Positions 1 to 7,072 of a stretch of DNA of 8,098 nt are shown in pieces. The notes below the pieces were generated by a model, which made no database searches, had not been told where the DNA came from, and saw only the letters and a list, made by a program, of their open reading frames with translations. This stretch comes from Planctomycetota bacterium (GTDB lineage Bacteria > Planctomycetota > UBA11346), in NCBI GenBank assembly GCA_947470885.1, contig CANIXE010000085.1, positions 1-8,098 of the forward strand. The letters run 5' to 3'. Every line of letters begins with the position of its first letter. Position 1 is the first letter of the stretch. The position numbers and the translations under genes were made by a program.

Positions 1-30
1 CGGTGGACTGAAGTCCGCGCTCCCAGGGTA
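1..30. repeat. Palindromic intergenic repeat motif, possibly cut by the window edge
   Basis: Just beyond the smc stop lies GGACTGAAGTCC (5-16), a 5-bp inverted repeat around two bases, followed by GCGCTCCC. On the minus strand it reads GGGAGCGC then GGACTTCAGTCC. Strings of this kind (GGAGCGCGGACTTCAGTCC) are, to my recollection, dispersed intergenic repeats in Verrucomicrobia, Planctomycetes and some other GC-rich genomes. There is one copy in the window and the left side may be cut off. It could act as a weak hairpin after smc, but the stem is short and no T-run follows, so I do not call it a terminator. Confidence 0.4.
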
Positions 31-72
31 TCGCTCAACGCCATGGGGCGAGATCAAGATTCTAGTTTCATC

Positions 73-3000
73 TCACCCAGCAAACGGCCCAGAACCCCGG
101 ACAGTGGCCGCCAGTTCGCCGCCCGCTCCGGCCAAGAGACCCTTTTCCACGTCCTCGAAGCGGACGCTGATCTTGGTGGACACGCCCGGCTCGTTCTGGG
201 TGATGCCGTAAATCGCGTCGGCCCGCTGCATCGTCCGCTTTTTGTGGGTGATGACGATGAACTGGCTGCCCCGGGAACCGTCGGCGGCCCGGGTGAATTC
301 CCGGATCATGCCGTTGTAGACGTCCACGTTGGCTTCGTCCAACGGTGCGTCGACTTCGTCCAGGATACAGAACGGGCTGGGCTTGGTCTGGTAGACGGCG
401 AACAGCAGGGCGATGGCGGTGAGGGCTTTTTCGCCGCCGGACAGCTGGGTGATGATCTTGGGATTCTTGCCCGGGGGACAGGCCAGGATTTCCAGGCCGG
501 CTTCCAGGGGGTCCACGGCGTTGCCTTCTGCATCCTTGAGTTCCAGCTGCAAGTCCGCCCGGCCACCGCCGAACAGCTTGCGGAACAGGATCTGGAAGTT
601 CGCCCGAACCTGTTTGTAGGTGTCGTTGAACAGCTTTCCGCAAGTGGTGTTCAGGTCCTCGATGGTGGAGGTCAGGGTTTCCATCGCCTTGGTCAGATCG
701 GTGTGGGCGGTGTCGAGGTATTTCTCCCGCTCTTGGACCTCCGCCAGTTCGTCGATGGCCGCCAGATTCACCGGGCCCAGCTGCTGCAATTCCTTTTCCA
801 CGGCGTGGAGCCGGGTCTTCAACGCATCGCCGTCGAAATCCCCGGGGCGTTGGTAATGGGTGTGGGCTTCCGCCAGGTCCACTTGGTGGCTGTCCAGGAC
901 CTGGGAGGTCAGGTTTTCCAGGCGCACGGCGCACTCGTTGGCCTTCAGCTCAATCTCCTGGCGTTCCCGTTCCGTGGCCTTGGCCCGGGCCTGGAGGATC
1001 CGCGCCTCCTGGCGGTCCTCCTCCATGGCGTTCCGCTGGGTGTCCCGGGCCTTCACCAGGGCGTCGCAGGCCTCGGCCTGGACCTTGGCTTCGGCGGCGG
1101 CTTCGGCGAATACCGCGGCGGCGGATTCCATGACCTGACGCAGCTCGTCCCGGCGTTCCGCCGCCGAGGCGAGGCGGAGGGTGATTTCCGCCAGGCGGTC
1201 ACTGAGGTCGTCTAGCTGGCGTTCCAGGTGGGCGACGTGGTTTTTCGCGGCTTCCCGGCGTTCCGCCGCGGTGGCAGCGTCCAGGCGCAGGAGGGACACG
1301 GCCTCCTGGCGCTCGTCCCGGATCTTCCCGGCCTGGGCGACCTGCACCGCCAGTTCCGCCAGGTTGGATTCCTGTTTCCGGGACAGGGCCGAAAACCATT
1401 CGTGTTGCCCCAGCAGGTCCCGGCCTTCGGCTTCCAGGCGGCCTAGTTCCCCAGCGATTTCTTCCAGTTCCGCACCGAAGCCGCTGGCGGCGTCCTCCAG
1501 GTGCAGACGGTCCCGTTCCCGGGCCATGGCGTTGCCCCGGGCGTCGGCGGCAGCCCGGTCCGCCAGCTGGATGCGCCGGCGGATCTCCTCGACGGCGATG
1601 CCTTTCTCGTAGGTCCTGCGCTTGGCGTCGTCCCGCTTGGCGGTCAGGTCGCCGGCCCGTCGGGTCAGATCGGTGAGCTGTTCTTCGGCTCGGGCGATTT
1701 CGTGTTTCCGGGACACGACGCCGCCGGATTCCTGGCCCTGCTGCTTGCCGCCGGTCATCGCCCCGCCGGCGTTGATGATGTCCCCGTCCCGGGTGACGAT
1801 CCGCGCCCCGGTGCGGTGGCGGCGGCGGAGGGCGATGGCGTCGTCGATGGTTTCCACCACCAGGACGTTGCCCAACAGGTACTCGATGGCGGCCCGATGG
1901 GCGGGGGCGTATTCCACCAGGCGGGAAGCGATGCCGATGACCCCGGGTTCCCGCAGGAGCTGGTGTTCCGCCCGTTCGCCGCCCCGGATGTCGTCCAGGG
2001 GCAGGAACGTGGCCCGGCCCCGGCGTTCCCGCTTCAGGAAGTCGATGGCCGCCTTGGCGTCCGCCTGGGTTTCGGTGACGATGTTCTGGGCCTGGGCCCC
2101 CAGGGCGGTTTCGATGGCCACCACGTCCTGGTCGCCGATCCGCACCAGGTCGGCCACCATGCCGACGATACCCTGGAGATTCTTGGTCTGGCCCAGGACA
2201 TCCCGGACGCCCCGCTGCACGCCTTCGGCCCGTTGTTCCTGCTCGCGGTACAGGCGCAGGCCGGTTTCCGCCCGGGCCTGCTGGTGCTTCACTTCCGACA
2301 GTTCCTGGTCCAACCGGCCGGTTTCGGCGCTGGCTTCGTCCCGTTCCCGTTGGGTCGCGTCCAGGTCCCGGTGGGCGTCGGCGGCGGCGATCATCGCCGT
2401 TTCCAGGGCTTTTGCGGCTTCCGCTGCCGCAGCCATGGCCTGGGCTAGCTGGCCGGTTTGGCCACCACTACGTTCTTCCAGACGTTGGCGACGTTCCCCG
2501 GTGGCGATCTTGGCGCTGCCCAGGCGGTTCTGTTCGGCTTCGATCCGGGACAATTCCCGCAGGCATTCCACCTGCTTGGCTTTGGCGGATTCGGCGTTGG
2601 CCACCAGGCGATCGACCTCGGCCAGGGCTTGGTCGTGGGCGGCCCGGGCCTGGGCCAGGGGGCCATCAGTGCCAGCGGGGCCATCACCGGCCTCCAGAGC
2701 GGCGGCGGCGGCTTCTTCCCGGGCCTGGGCCACGGCGACCTGGGCTTCCAGCCGGCGGACTTCCAGGGCAGTGGCGGCGGCGGTGTCGGTCTTCTCCTGG
2801 GTGTCCAGCTCCCCCAGGCGTTTCCGGGCATCCACCACGCGATGATCGGCCACATCCCGGCGGCCGACGGCGGCGGCCCGGGCTTCGCCGGCGGTACGCA
2901 GGTCGGCTTCCAAGGCCATCAGGCGTTGATCGGCCTGGGCCAGGGCGGCTTCCACTTCGCCCAGGCGGGCGGCGTCCCCGGCCAGGCCCCCGGCCAGCTG

Positions 3001-3750
3001 GTCGATGTGGACCCGGTGCCGACCTAGATCTTCGCTGAGACGGCCGAATTCCTCCAGGGCGAAGGCCAGGCGCAGTTCCCGGGCTTCGCCGGTCAGCTCC
3101 TTGAAACGGAGGGCCGTCGCCGCCTGGCGGGCCACGGCCCGGCTGCGCCGGCGGACCTCCCCCAGCACCTCGCCGATGCGCTGGAGGTCTCCCTGGACCC
3201 GTTCCAGCTTGCGGCTGGCCAGATTGCGCCGGGCCTTGTAGCGACTGATGCCGGCGGCTTCTTCCAGAATCAGCCGGCGGTCCTTGGTGTTGGATTCGAG
3301 AATGAAGCCCACCCGGCCCTGCTCGATCACCGCGTAGGCGCTGGTGCCCATGCCAGTGCCCAGGAAAATTTCTTTGATGTCCTTCAGGCGGCAGGGGGTG
3401 CCGTTCAGATAGTAGCTGCTGGTGCCGTCCCGGAACAGCCGGCGGGTGAGGGCGATCTCGTCGGTGTCGATGCCCGGCAGAGCGTGGTTGAGCTGGTCCA
3501 TGACCAGCGTGACCTCGCAGAACGGGTAGCCCCGGCGGGTGGCGCAGCCGTTAAAAATGACGTCGGTCATGCTTTCGCCGCGGAGGGCCTTGGCCGACTG
3601 CTCGCCGATGACCCACTTGATGGCATCCACGACGTTGGATTTGCCGCAGCCGTTGGGGCCGATGATCGCGGTGATCCCGTCCTCGAAATCGAAGGTCAGG
3701 CGGTCGGCGAACGACTTGAATCCGTAGGTTTCCAACCGCTTGAGGCGCAT
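73..3750 (-). CDS. smc: Chromosome segregation protein SMC
   Basis: Encodes the ATPase core of the bacterial condensin complex, which with ScpA and ScpB extrudes DNA loops and helps separate replicated chromosomes in the cytoplasm. The 1225-residue product is near the family's usual 1150-1200. In order: N-terminal head with Walker A GPNGCGKSN (31-39), the Arg-containing ALRGESMTDVIF stretch (55-66) and Q-loop Gln144 in VIEQGRVGF; first coiled coil (about 170-510); hinge (about 515-670) ending in INAGGAMTGG; second coiled coil (about 680-1000); C-terminal head with signature LSGGEKAL (1103-1110), Walker B FCILDEVDAPLDEAN (1127-1141) and H-loop His1169 in VITHKK. All ATPase motifs look intact. 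I chose this start because MRLKRLETYGFKSFADRL is the usual SMC N-terminus. An in-frame ATG at 3780 would add ten residues and has a somewhat better purine-rich stretch upstream (GAGCGGA), so it remains possible. A Gly/Pro-rich break interrupts the first coil at about 353-364. No scpA or scpB lies in the window. Confidence 0.97.
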   Translation of the reverse strand: MRLKRLETYGFKSFADRLTFDFEDGITAIIGPNGCGKSNVVDAIKWVIGEQSAKALRGESMTDVIFNGCATRRGYPFCEVTLVMDQLNHALPGIDTDEIALTRRLFRDGTSSYYLNGTPCRLKDIKEIFLGTGMGTSAYAVIEQGRVGFILESNTKDRRLILEEAAGISRYKARRNLASRKLERVQGDLQRIGEVLGEVRRRSRAVARQAATALRFKELTGEARELRLAFALEEFGRLSEDLGRHRVHIDQLAGGLAGDAARLGEVEAALAQADQRLMALEADLRTAGEARAAAVGRRDVADHRVVDARKRLGELDTQEKTDTAAATALEVRRLEAQVAVAQAREEAAAAALEAGDGPAGTDGPLAQARAAHDQALAEVDRLVANAESAKAKQVECLRELSRIEAEQNRLGSAKIATGERRQRLEERSGGQTGQLAQAMAAAAEAAKALETAMIAAADAHRDLDATQRERDEASAETGRLDQELSEVKHQQARAETGLRLYREQEQRAEGVQRGVRDVLGQTKNLQGIVGMVADLVRIGDQDVVAIETALGAQAQNIVTETQADAKAAIDFLKRERRGRATFLPLDDIRGGERAEHQLLREPGVIGIASRLVEYAPAHRAAIEYLLGNVLVVETIDDAIALRRRHRTGARIVTRDGDIINAGGAMTGGKQQGQESGGVVSRKHEIARAEEQLTDLTRRAGDLTAKRDDAKRRTYEKGIAVEEIRRRIQLADRAAADARGNAMARERDRLHLEDAASGFGAELEEIAGELGRLEAEGRDLLGQHEWFSALSRKQESNLAELAVQVAQAGKIRDERQEAVSLLRLDAATAAERREAAKNHVAHLERQLDDLSDRLAEITLRLASAAERRDELRQVMESAAAVFAEAAAEAKVQAEACDALVKARDTQRNAMEEDRQEARILQARAKATERERQEIELKANECAVRLENLTSQVLDSHQVDLAEAHTHYQRPGDFDGDALKTRLHAVEKELQQLGPVNLAAIDELAEVQEREKYLDTAHTDLTKAMETLTSTIEDLNTTCGKLFNDTYKQVRANFQILFRKLFGGGRADLQLELKDAEGNAVDPLEAGLEILACPPGKNPKIITQLSGGEKALTAIALLFAVYQTKPSPFCILDEVDAPLDEANVDVYNGMIREFTRAADGSRGSQFIVITHKKRTMQRADAIYGITQNEPGVSTKISVRFEDVEKGLLAGAGGELAATVRGSGPFAG

Positions 3751-3838
3751 TGGCGGCGAACGGTAGCCCGGAAGCGCCATCGGCAATCGTCCGCTCGTTT
3801 GGGGGTGCTGGCCCGACGGCAGGGCGATGCCTCGATGA

Positions 3839-3867
3839 GTCAAGTTACATGGATTCAAAGACTTGAC
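3839..3867. promoter_or_regulatory. Inverted repeat GTCAAGT-N15-ACTTGAC, possible operator
   Basis: A perfect 7-bp inverted repeat has arms at 3839-3845 and 3861-3867 with a 15-bp AT-rich spacer. The arm centres are 22 bp apart, about two helical turns, as expected for a dimeric regulator binding one DNA face. A smaller nested dyad, TCAA-N4-TTGA, sits at 3855-3866. Each arm also supplies an outward TTGAC resembling a -35 element. The position between divergent genes fits a shared operator, but the regulator is unknown and chance cannot be excluded. Confidence 0.35.
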
Positions 3868-3898
3868 GACCGAACGACCGAACGGCCGGACGACCGGA
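3867..3898. repeat. Tandem repeat, four 8-bp units (CGACCGAA type)
   Basis: Four contiguous 8-bp units: CGACCGAA (3867-3874), CGACCGAA (3875-3882), CGGCCGGA (3883-3890) and CGACCGGA (3891-3898). The first two are identical and the others differ at one or two positions. The array begins on the last base of the right dyad arm and ends 73 bp before the first plus-strand gene. It is non-coding as I read it. An 8-bp unit could change copy number by slippage and alter spacing between control elements, but that is inference. Confidence 0.7.
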
Positions 3899-3971
3899 CC
3901 AGCGCCACTGGGACGCCCCAACGACTTCACACATGACAGGTCGGCCACCGGCCTATGCTGCAGCCATCCCT

Positions 3972-4835
3972 ATGAAGCCATCCGCCCTCGCCCTGGTCGC
4001 TGTCCTCGTCCTTCCCTGCTGGCTGGGTCCTGCGGTTTCTGCCGCGGAAGATTCGGCTAAGACCAATGTCTTCGTCAATCATCGGGTGGTTCCGGTCAGC
4101 CGACGGATCGCCTTAAACCAGCCGTTGCGCCTGGATTTCACCACCCTTCCCCGTCAGGTGGATGGGGTGGACGTGGCTTTGGTGGTGGCCAACGGCATCA
4201 GCCTGGCGGCCAGGGATTCCTGGCGGATCGTCGGTAAGCCGGTGGTGGCCGAGGGTGACAAGACCAAGACCGTCACCGTGACCCTGACCCTGCTGGCCCG
4301 GGCCACCGGCGACCTGCCCCTGCCCCGGTTCCCCATGGGCTGGTTGTCCGGCGATCCGCTGGCGGAATTTGGCGTGGTCACTGTCGGGTCGAACATCCAG
4401 ATCGCCGGCGAGGTCCGGCCCTTGCCGCCGGAATGCGAGGGTGCCGGCGGGGTCCTGTGGGGCGCCCAGCTGGCGGAGGCGAAGGAGCGTTTTCCCGGTG
4501 AAATCCCCAAGGTGGAGGGTGAGCGCACCCTGCTGAAGGCCAGTTCCGGGCTGACCCTGGTGTTCCGGGGTGGCGAATTGACCGATGCCCAGGTGACGGC
4601 TCCCGGGTTGTCCCTGGAGCAGGCGCGGACCAGCTTCCTGGAACGCTGGGGCGTGCCCCTGTCCGAAGATGCGACTGGCCTGACCTGGGCCATGGGCTGG
4701 ACCCGGATCACCGCCGTGCCTGGTGCGGATGGCGTGGCCGTCACCGTCAGCCGGGAGGACCTCCAGGCCAAACAGGCGGCGAGCAAGGTGAAGGCCCGGG
4801 TGTTCAGCGCCTTCGATGCCCCCGGGAGGCCCTGA
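3972..4835 (+). CDS. Secreted protein of unknown function, first gene of the envelope operon
   Basis: I do not recognise this 287-residue protein. Residues 1-24 form a Sec signal peptide: Lys2, a hydrophobic core (ALALVAVLVLP) and a signal peptidase I site after VSA (22-24). No Cys stands in a lipobox context, so the product is probably soluble in the periplasm or otherwise exported. Residues about 33-147 are rich in alternating hydrophobic positions (VTVTLTLLA, FGVVTVGSNIQIAG) and look like a beta-sandwich, loosely resembling Ig-like or BatD-type domains. After a Pro/Gly linker (150-160), residues 160-262 begin GVLWGAQLAEAKERFPGE, a pattern seen at the start of small alpha/beta periplasmic domains, and end in a strand-rich part with three Trp (226, 239, 243). 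The ATG at 3972 puts the signal peptide at the N-terminus; an upstream ATG at 3933 would bury it behind 13 residues. No Shine-Dalgarno is seen. The lipoprotein gene follows after 8 nt, implying a shared envelope role. Confidence 0.8.
   Translation: MKPSALALVAVLVLPCWLGPAVSAAEDSAKTNVFVNHRVVPVSRRIALNQPLRLDFTTLPRQVDGVDVALVVANGISLAARDSWRIVGKPVVAEGDKTKTVTVTLTLLARATGDLPLPRFPMGWLSGDPLAEFGVVTVGSNIQIAGEVRPLPPECEGAGGVLWGAQLAEAKERFPGEIPKVEGERTLLKASSGLTLVFRGGELTDAQVTAPGLSLEQARTSFLERWGVPLSEDATGLTWAMGWTRITAVPGADGVAVTVSREDLQAKQAASKVKARVFSAFDAPGRP
4824..4829 (+). promoter_or_regulatory. Possible ribosome binding site GGGAGG
   Basis: GGGAGG lies inside the last codons of the preceding gene, 14 nt before the ATG at 4844. 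The spacing is longer than usual, so initiation may rely partly on ribosomes ending at the stop 8 nt upstream. Confidence 0.35.
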
Positions 4836-4843
4836 ACCGCACC

Positions 4844-6478
4844 ATGCGCCTGTTGCCTGGAATCGTCGCCATAGCGTTAGTTGCCGGTGGACTGGCCGGT
4901 TGCGGTGCCCCCGTCGCCCGCACCGAGATGTTGCGTCACCTGGGGGAGGGCGAACCCGCCAAGGCCAAGGGCAACGCCGATGACCTCTGGGGTACATCGC
5001 ATGACGAGGCCCTGGGCCGGCACATGGACCGGGGAATGTTGGACCACCTGGATGGCCAGCTGACCACCAGCAACCAGGAGCTGGATGCGGCGGCACCGTT
5101 GGTGGATGACTTCCGCAAGACCACGGCGGGCAACTTGGTGGCGACGGCGGTGTTGAATGACAGCGCCGGCTTTTTCGCCGGCGCACCGTTTGAGCATACC
5201 CAGCTGGACTGGTACCGTTCGCTGAACCACCTGCTGACCGCCCAGATCGCGGATAATATCTGGCATCCGCCTTATCTGCTGGCGGCCCAGCGCCCCGGGG
5301 CAACCCCGTTGGCGCCCGAACATGCCGACCCGGTGAAAGAACGGGAACTGGCGATCATTATCGCCCGGCGAATGACTCTGAACCAGTTGCAGGAAACCGC
5401 CGACGCCGCCGGCAAGGATTATTACGACGACGATCCGTTCGCCCGGTTCTATGCCGGGGTGGCGGTCCTGGCCCTGCCCCCCAGGGAACGCACCGAGGCG
5501 GACGAGCAGTTCGCCACGGCCATGCTCAAGGGCAGTCTGGGGGCCTACCGCAAGCAGGCGGAAACCCTGGGCAAAACCGGCATCGGATTCCGCTACGAGG
5601 CCCCCGCCGCCCCCAACGCGGCGGCCAGGCTGTACCTGCGTCAGCTGCGCCGCTACGACCCGGAGGAATACGCCCGGGAACAGGCCCGGCTGGGCCTCGC
5701 CCCGGCCCCGGCGGGCAGCGGCTGCCTGTTGGTACTCCACCAGGCGGGCCTGATCGCCAAGCCGGAACCATTGCAGATCGGCCTGCTGGCGGTGGGCTTC
5801 CACACGCCCCGGGAACCGACCCCGCAACAACGGGCCCGGGGCCACACCCAGACCCAGTTCAGCATGGGTGCCTTGGCTTTTATGGCCACCGGCCCCGGCA
5901 GTGAGATCGCCAAGACCTGGGGCGTGATCCCCATCCCCGGCAGCCTGGTTCAGCAATGCCTGGCCCCGGGTGGGGCGACGGTGATCGGCTTTGAACTGCC
6001 GGCCCATCCCACGGATCTGCCCATCGCGCCGCTGTATCCTGTGCAGGTCACGGATGCCCCGGGGGCCACGTCGGGCCAGCCCGAGGTCTTGGCGGATCTC
6101 GATGCCTATGCCCGGGCGAATCTCAAGGACCGCCAGCCCGGCACCCTGGTGCGGACCCTCAGCCGGGTGGCGGTGAAGCAGGCATCGGTGGCAGCCGCCG
6201 CCCACGCCGCCCGGAAAAACGACCAGGGCCTCCTGGCCTTTGGCATCAACCTGGTGGGCAGCGCCCTGATGACCTCGACGGAATCCGCGGATCTGCGGTC
6301 GTGGTCCACCCTGCCGGACCACATTGAGGGCACCCTCCTGGATCTGCCCCCGGGAACCGTTCAGGTACGCCTGGGCACCTACGACCTCGGCCCGGTGCGG
6401 ATCGAGGCTGATCGTCTTTCCCTTGTCGTGCTGCGCACCGTTCCTCTTCCCCCCATCATCACCAAGGATCATCCATGA
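4844..6478 (+). CDS. COG3014-family outer-membrane lipoprotein
   Basis: A 544-residue lipoprotein of a conserved family with no established biochemical function. Residues 1-20 are a lipoprotein signal peptide ending in LAGC (17-20), with Cys20 followed by Gly, so outer-membrane retention is expected. The assignment rests on motifs I recall from COG3014: DRGMLDHLDGQL (62-73), FFAGAPFEHTQLDWYRSLNHL (starting at 110), DDDPFARFYAG (195-205), GCLLVLHQAGL (293-303), LKDRQPGTLVRTLSR (427-441), DLRSWSTLPDHI (483-494) and LPPGTVQVRL (501-510). The N-terminal half (about 60-280) looks helical and TPR-like; the C-terminal half is strand-rich. The region around 136-165 reads HPPYLLAAQRPGATPLAPE, where I would expect the family's usual E-x-R-R segment, so this member appears divergent. 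The start is set by the signal peptide. The gene overlaps lpoB by ATGA (6475-6478). From memory, members in gammaproteobacteria also neighbour LpoB and LPP20 lipoproteins, supporting a joint envelope function. Confidence 0.85.
   Translation: MRLLPGIVAIALVAGGLAGCGAPVARTEMLRHLGEGEPAKAKGNADDLWGTSHDEALGRHMDRGMLDHLDGQLTTSNQELDAAAPLVDDFRKTTAGNLVATAVLNDSAGFFAGAPFEHTQLDWYRSLNHLLTAQIADNIWHPPYLLAAQRPGATPLAPEHADPVKERELAIIIARRMTLNQLQETADAAGKDYYDDDPFARFYAGVAVLALPPRERTEADEQFATAMLKGSLGAYRKQAETLGKTGIGFRYEAPAAPNAAARLYLRQLRRYDPEEYAREQARLGLAPAPAGSGCLLVLHQAGLIAKPEPLQIGLLAVGFHTPREPTPQQRARGHTQTQFSMGALAFMATGPGSEIAKTWGVIPIPGSLVQQCLAPGGATVIGFELPAHPTDLPIAPLYPVQVTDAPGATSGQPEVLADLDAYARANLKDRQPGTLVRTLSRVAVKQASVAAAAHAARKNDQGLLAFGINLVGSALMTSTESADLRSWSTLPDHIEGTLLDLPPGTVQVRLGTYDLGPVRIEADRLSLVVLRTVPLPPIITKDHP
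5163..5184 (+). other. Strong hairpin inside the COG3014 gene
   Basis: GCGCCGGC (5163-5170) and GCCGGCGC (5177-5184) are a perfect 8-bp inverted repeat around the loop TTTTTC. The RNA stem would be entirely G-C and stable. It encodes the SAGFFAGA stretch of the protein. No T-run follows the 3' arm, so it is not a standard terminator on either strand. Confidence 0.6.
6464..6468 (+). promoter_or_regulatory. Ribosome binding site AAGGA for lpoB
   Basis: AAGGA lies 6 nt before the ATG at 6475, the best-placed Shine-Dalgarno in the window. It sits in the last codons of the preceding gene, and start and stop overlap as ATGA, so translation can begin directly or through coupling. Confidence 0.7.
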
Positions 6479-7071
6479 ACCGCCTTCTCCTCTCCCTCGC
6501 CGTCGTGTCCGCCTTCGCCGCTCCCATGGCCCTTGTCGGCTGTGGCAAGACGGTGAAGCGGGAAGATCCCAACAGCGTCCGCGACCTGTCCGGGAACTGG
6601 AATGATATCGACAGCAAGCTGGTGGCGGAAAAACTGGTGGCTGACAGCCTGCGCAGCCCCTGGGCTGACAACTTCACCAAGGCCAAGGGCCGGATCCCGG
6701 TGGTCAAGGTCGGCCGGGTCACCGCCCGGACCAATGGCGACGCCATCGCCACGGAAATCTTCACCAACGACATGAGCCGGGCGATCATCAACAGCGGCAA
6801 GGCCGATGTTGTCGCCGGGGCCACGGACGTGGAACAAACCCGGGCGGAACGGGCCGACCAGGACAAGAACGCCAGCGAAAGCACCCGGAAGGAAAGCTTC
6901 CAGGAAGTCGGCGCGGACTTCCTCCTCACCGGGGTGATCAACGTCCAGGACGACCAGGAAGGCGACGAGAAGGTCAAGTTCTACAGCGTCGACCTGAAGC
7001 TGGTGGAGATCCAGACCCAGCGGCAGGCCTGGCTGGGCAACGAGAAGATCAAGAAGTTCGTGAAGCGCTGA
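6475..7071 (+). CDS. lpoB: LpoB-family lipoprotein (COG3417, penicillin-binding protein activator LpoB)
   Basis: A 198-residue lipoprotein. In E. coli, LpoB is an outer-membrane lipoprotein that reaches through the peptidoglycan and stimulates the synthase PBP1B. Here a signal peptide ends in LVGC (20-23) with Gly after Cys23, fitting the outer membrane. Family motifs run through the chain: DLSGNWNDIDS (37-47), PVVKVG (75-80), INSGKADVVA (105-114), RAERADQ (123-129), GADFLLTG (146-153) and FYSVDLKLVEI (169-179), followed by AWLGNEKIKK (185-194). The fold is complete, but only about 14 residues separate Cys23 from DLSGNW, whereas E. coli LpoB has a disordered linker of roughly 50 residues that spans the periplasm. 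So the family assignment is strong, while activation of a PBP1B-like enzyme is unproven. The gene is coupled to its neighbours by an ATGA overlap upstream and a one-base gap downstream. Confidence 0.92.
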   Translation: MNRLLLSLAVVSAFAAPMALVGCGKTVKREDPNSVRDLSGNWNDIDSKLVAEKLVADSLRSPWADNFTKAKGRIPVVKVGRVTARTNGDAIATEIFTNDMSRAIINSGKADVVAGATDVEQTRAERADQDKNASESTRKESFQEVGADFLLTGVINVQDDQEGDEKVKFYSVDLKLVEIQTQRQAWLGNEKIKKFVKR

Positions 7072-7072
7072 G

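Larger units (their letters stand above)
3751..3971. promoter_or_regulatory. Divergent intergenic region between smc and the envelope operon
   Basis: These 221 bp separate the smc start from the first plus-strand gene, so both promoters should lie here. The AT-richest part is about 3838-3866. TTGAC occurs outward on both strands (plus 3863-3867; minus 3843-3839) and could serve as a -35 element, but no TATAAT-like hexamer lies at a normal distance from either, so I name no promoter. TATGCT at 3954-3959 is a -10-like string without a well-spaced -35. Short open frames here mostly translate the tandem repeat and are not credible genes. Confidence 0.6.

Noticed and set aside
1..72. Rho-independent terminator after smc
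   Set aside because: The palindrome there forms only a 4- to 5-bp stem and is not followed by a T-run on the minus strand.
43..2845. Long plus-strand open frames (about 315-407 codons) opposite smc
   Set aside because: They lie antisense to a gene with all SMC motifs. Their translations are low-complexity and Gly/Val/Gln- or Arg/Ser-rich, as expected from GC-rich codon periodicity, and show no recognisable domain.
3751..3948. N-terminal extension of smc to an ATG at 3948
   Set aside because: The extra 66 residues mostly translate intergenic sequence including the tandem repeat, and no SMC has such an extension before the MRLKRLETYGFKSF start. Only the 10-residue extension from 3780 remains plausible.
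3863..4060. A 65-codon plus-strand frame over the tandem repeat
   Set aside because: It reads the 8-bp repeat as Arg/Thr/Glu/Pro-rich peptide and overlaps the signal-peptide-bearing gene in another frame; no support for coding.
4113..5303. A 396-codon minus-strand frame crossing the first two operon genes
   Set aside because: It is antisense across a gene junction, Pro/Gly/Arg-rich, without domains, and is a compositional shadow.
4877..6472. A 531-codon minus-strand frame spanning nearly all of the COG3014 gene
   Set aside because: Its translation is rich in Gly, Gln, Arg and His with no motif, while the plus strand has a lipobox, family motifs and coupled neighbours. Few stops on the antisense strand are expected at this base composition.
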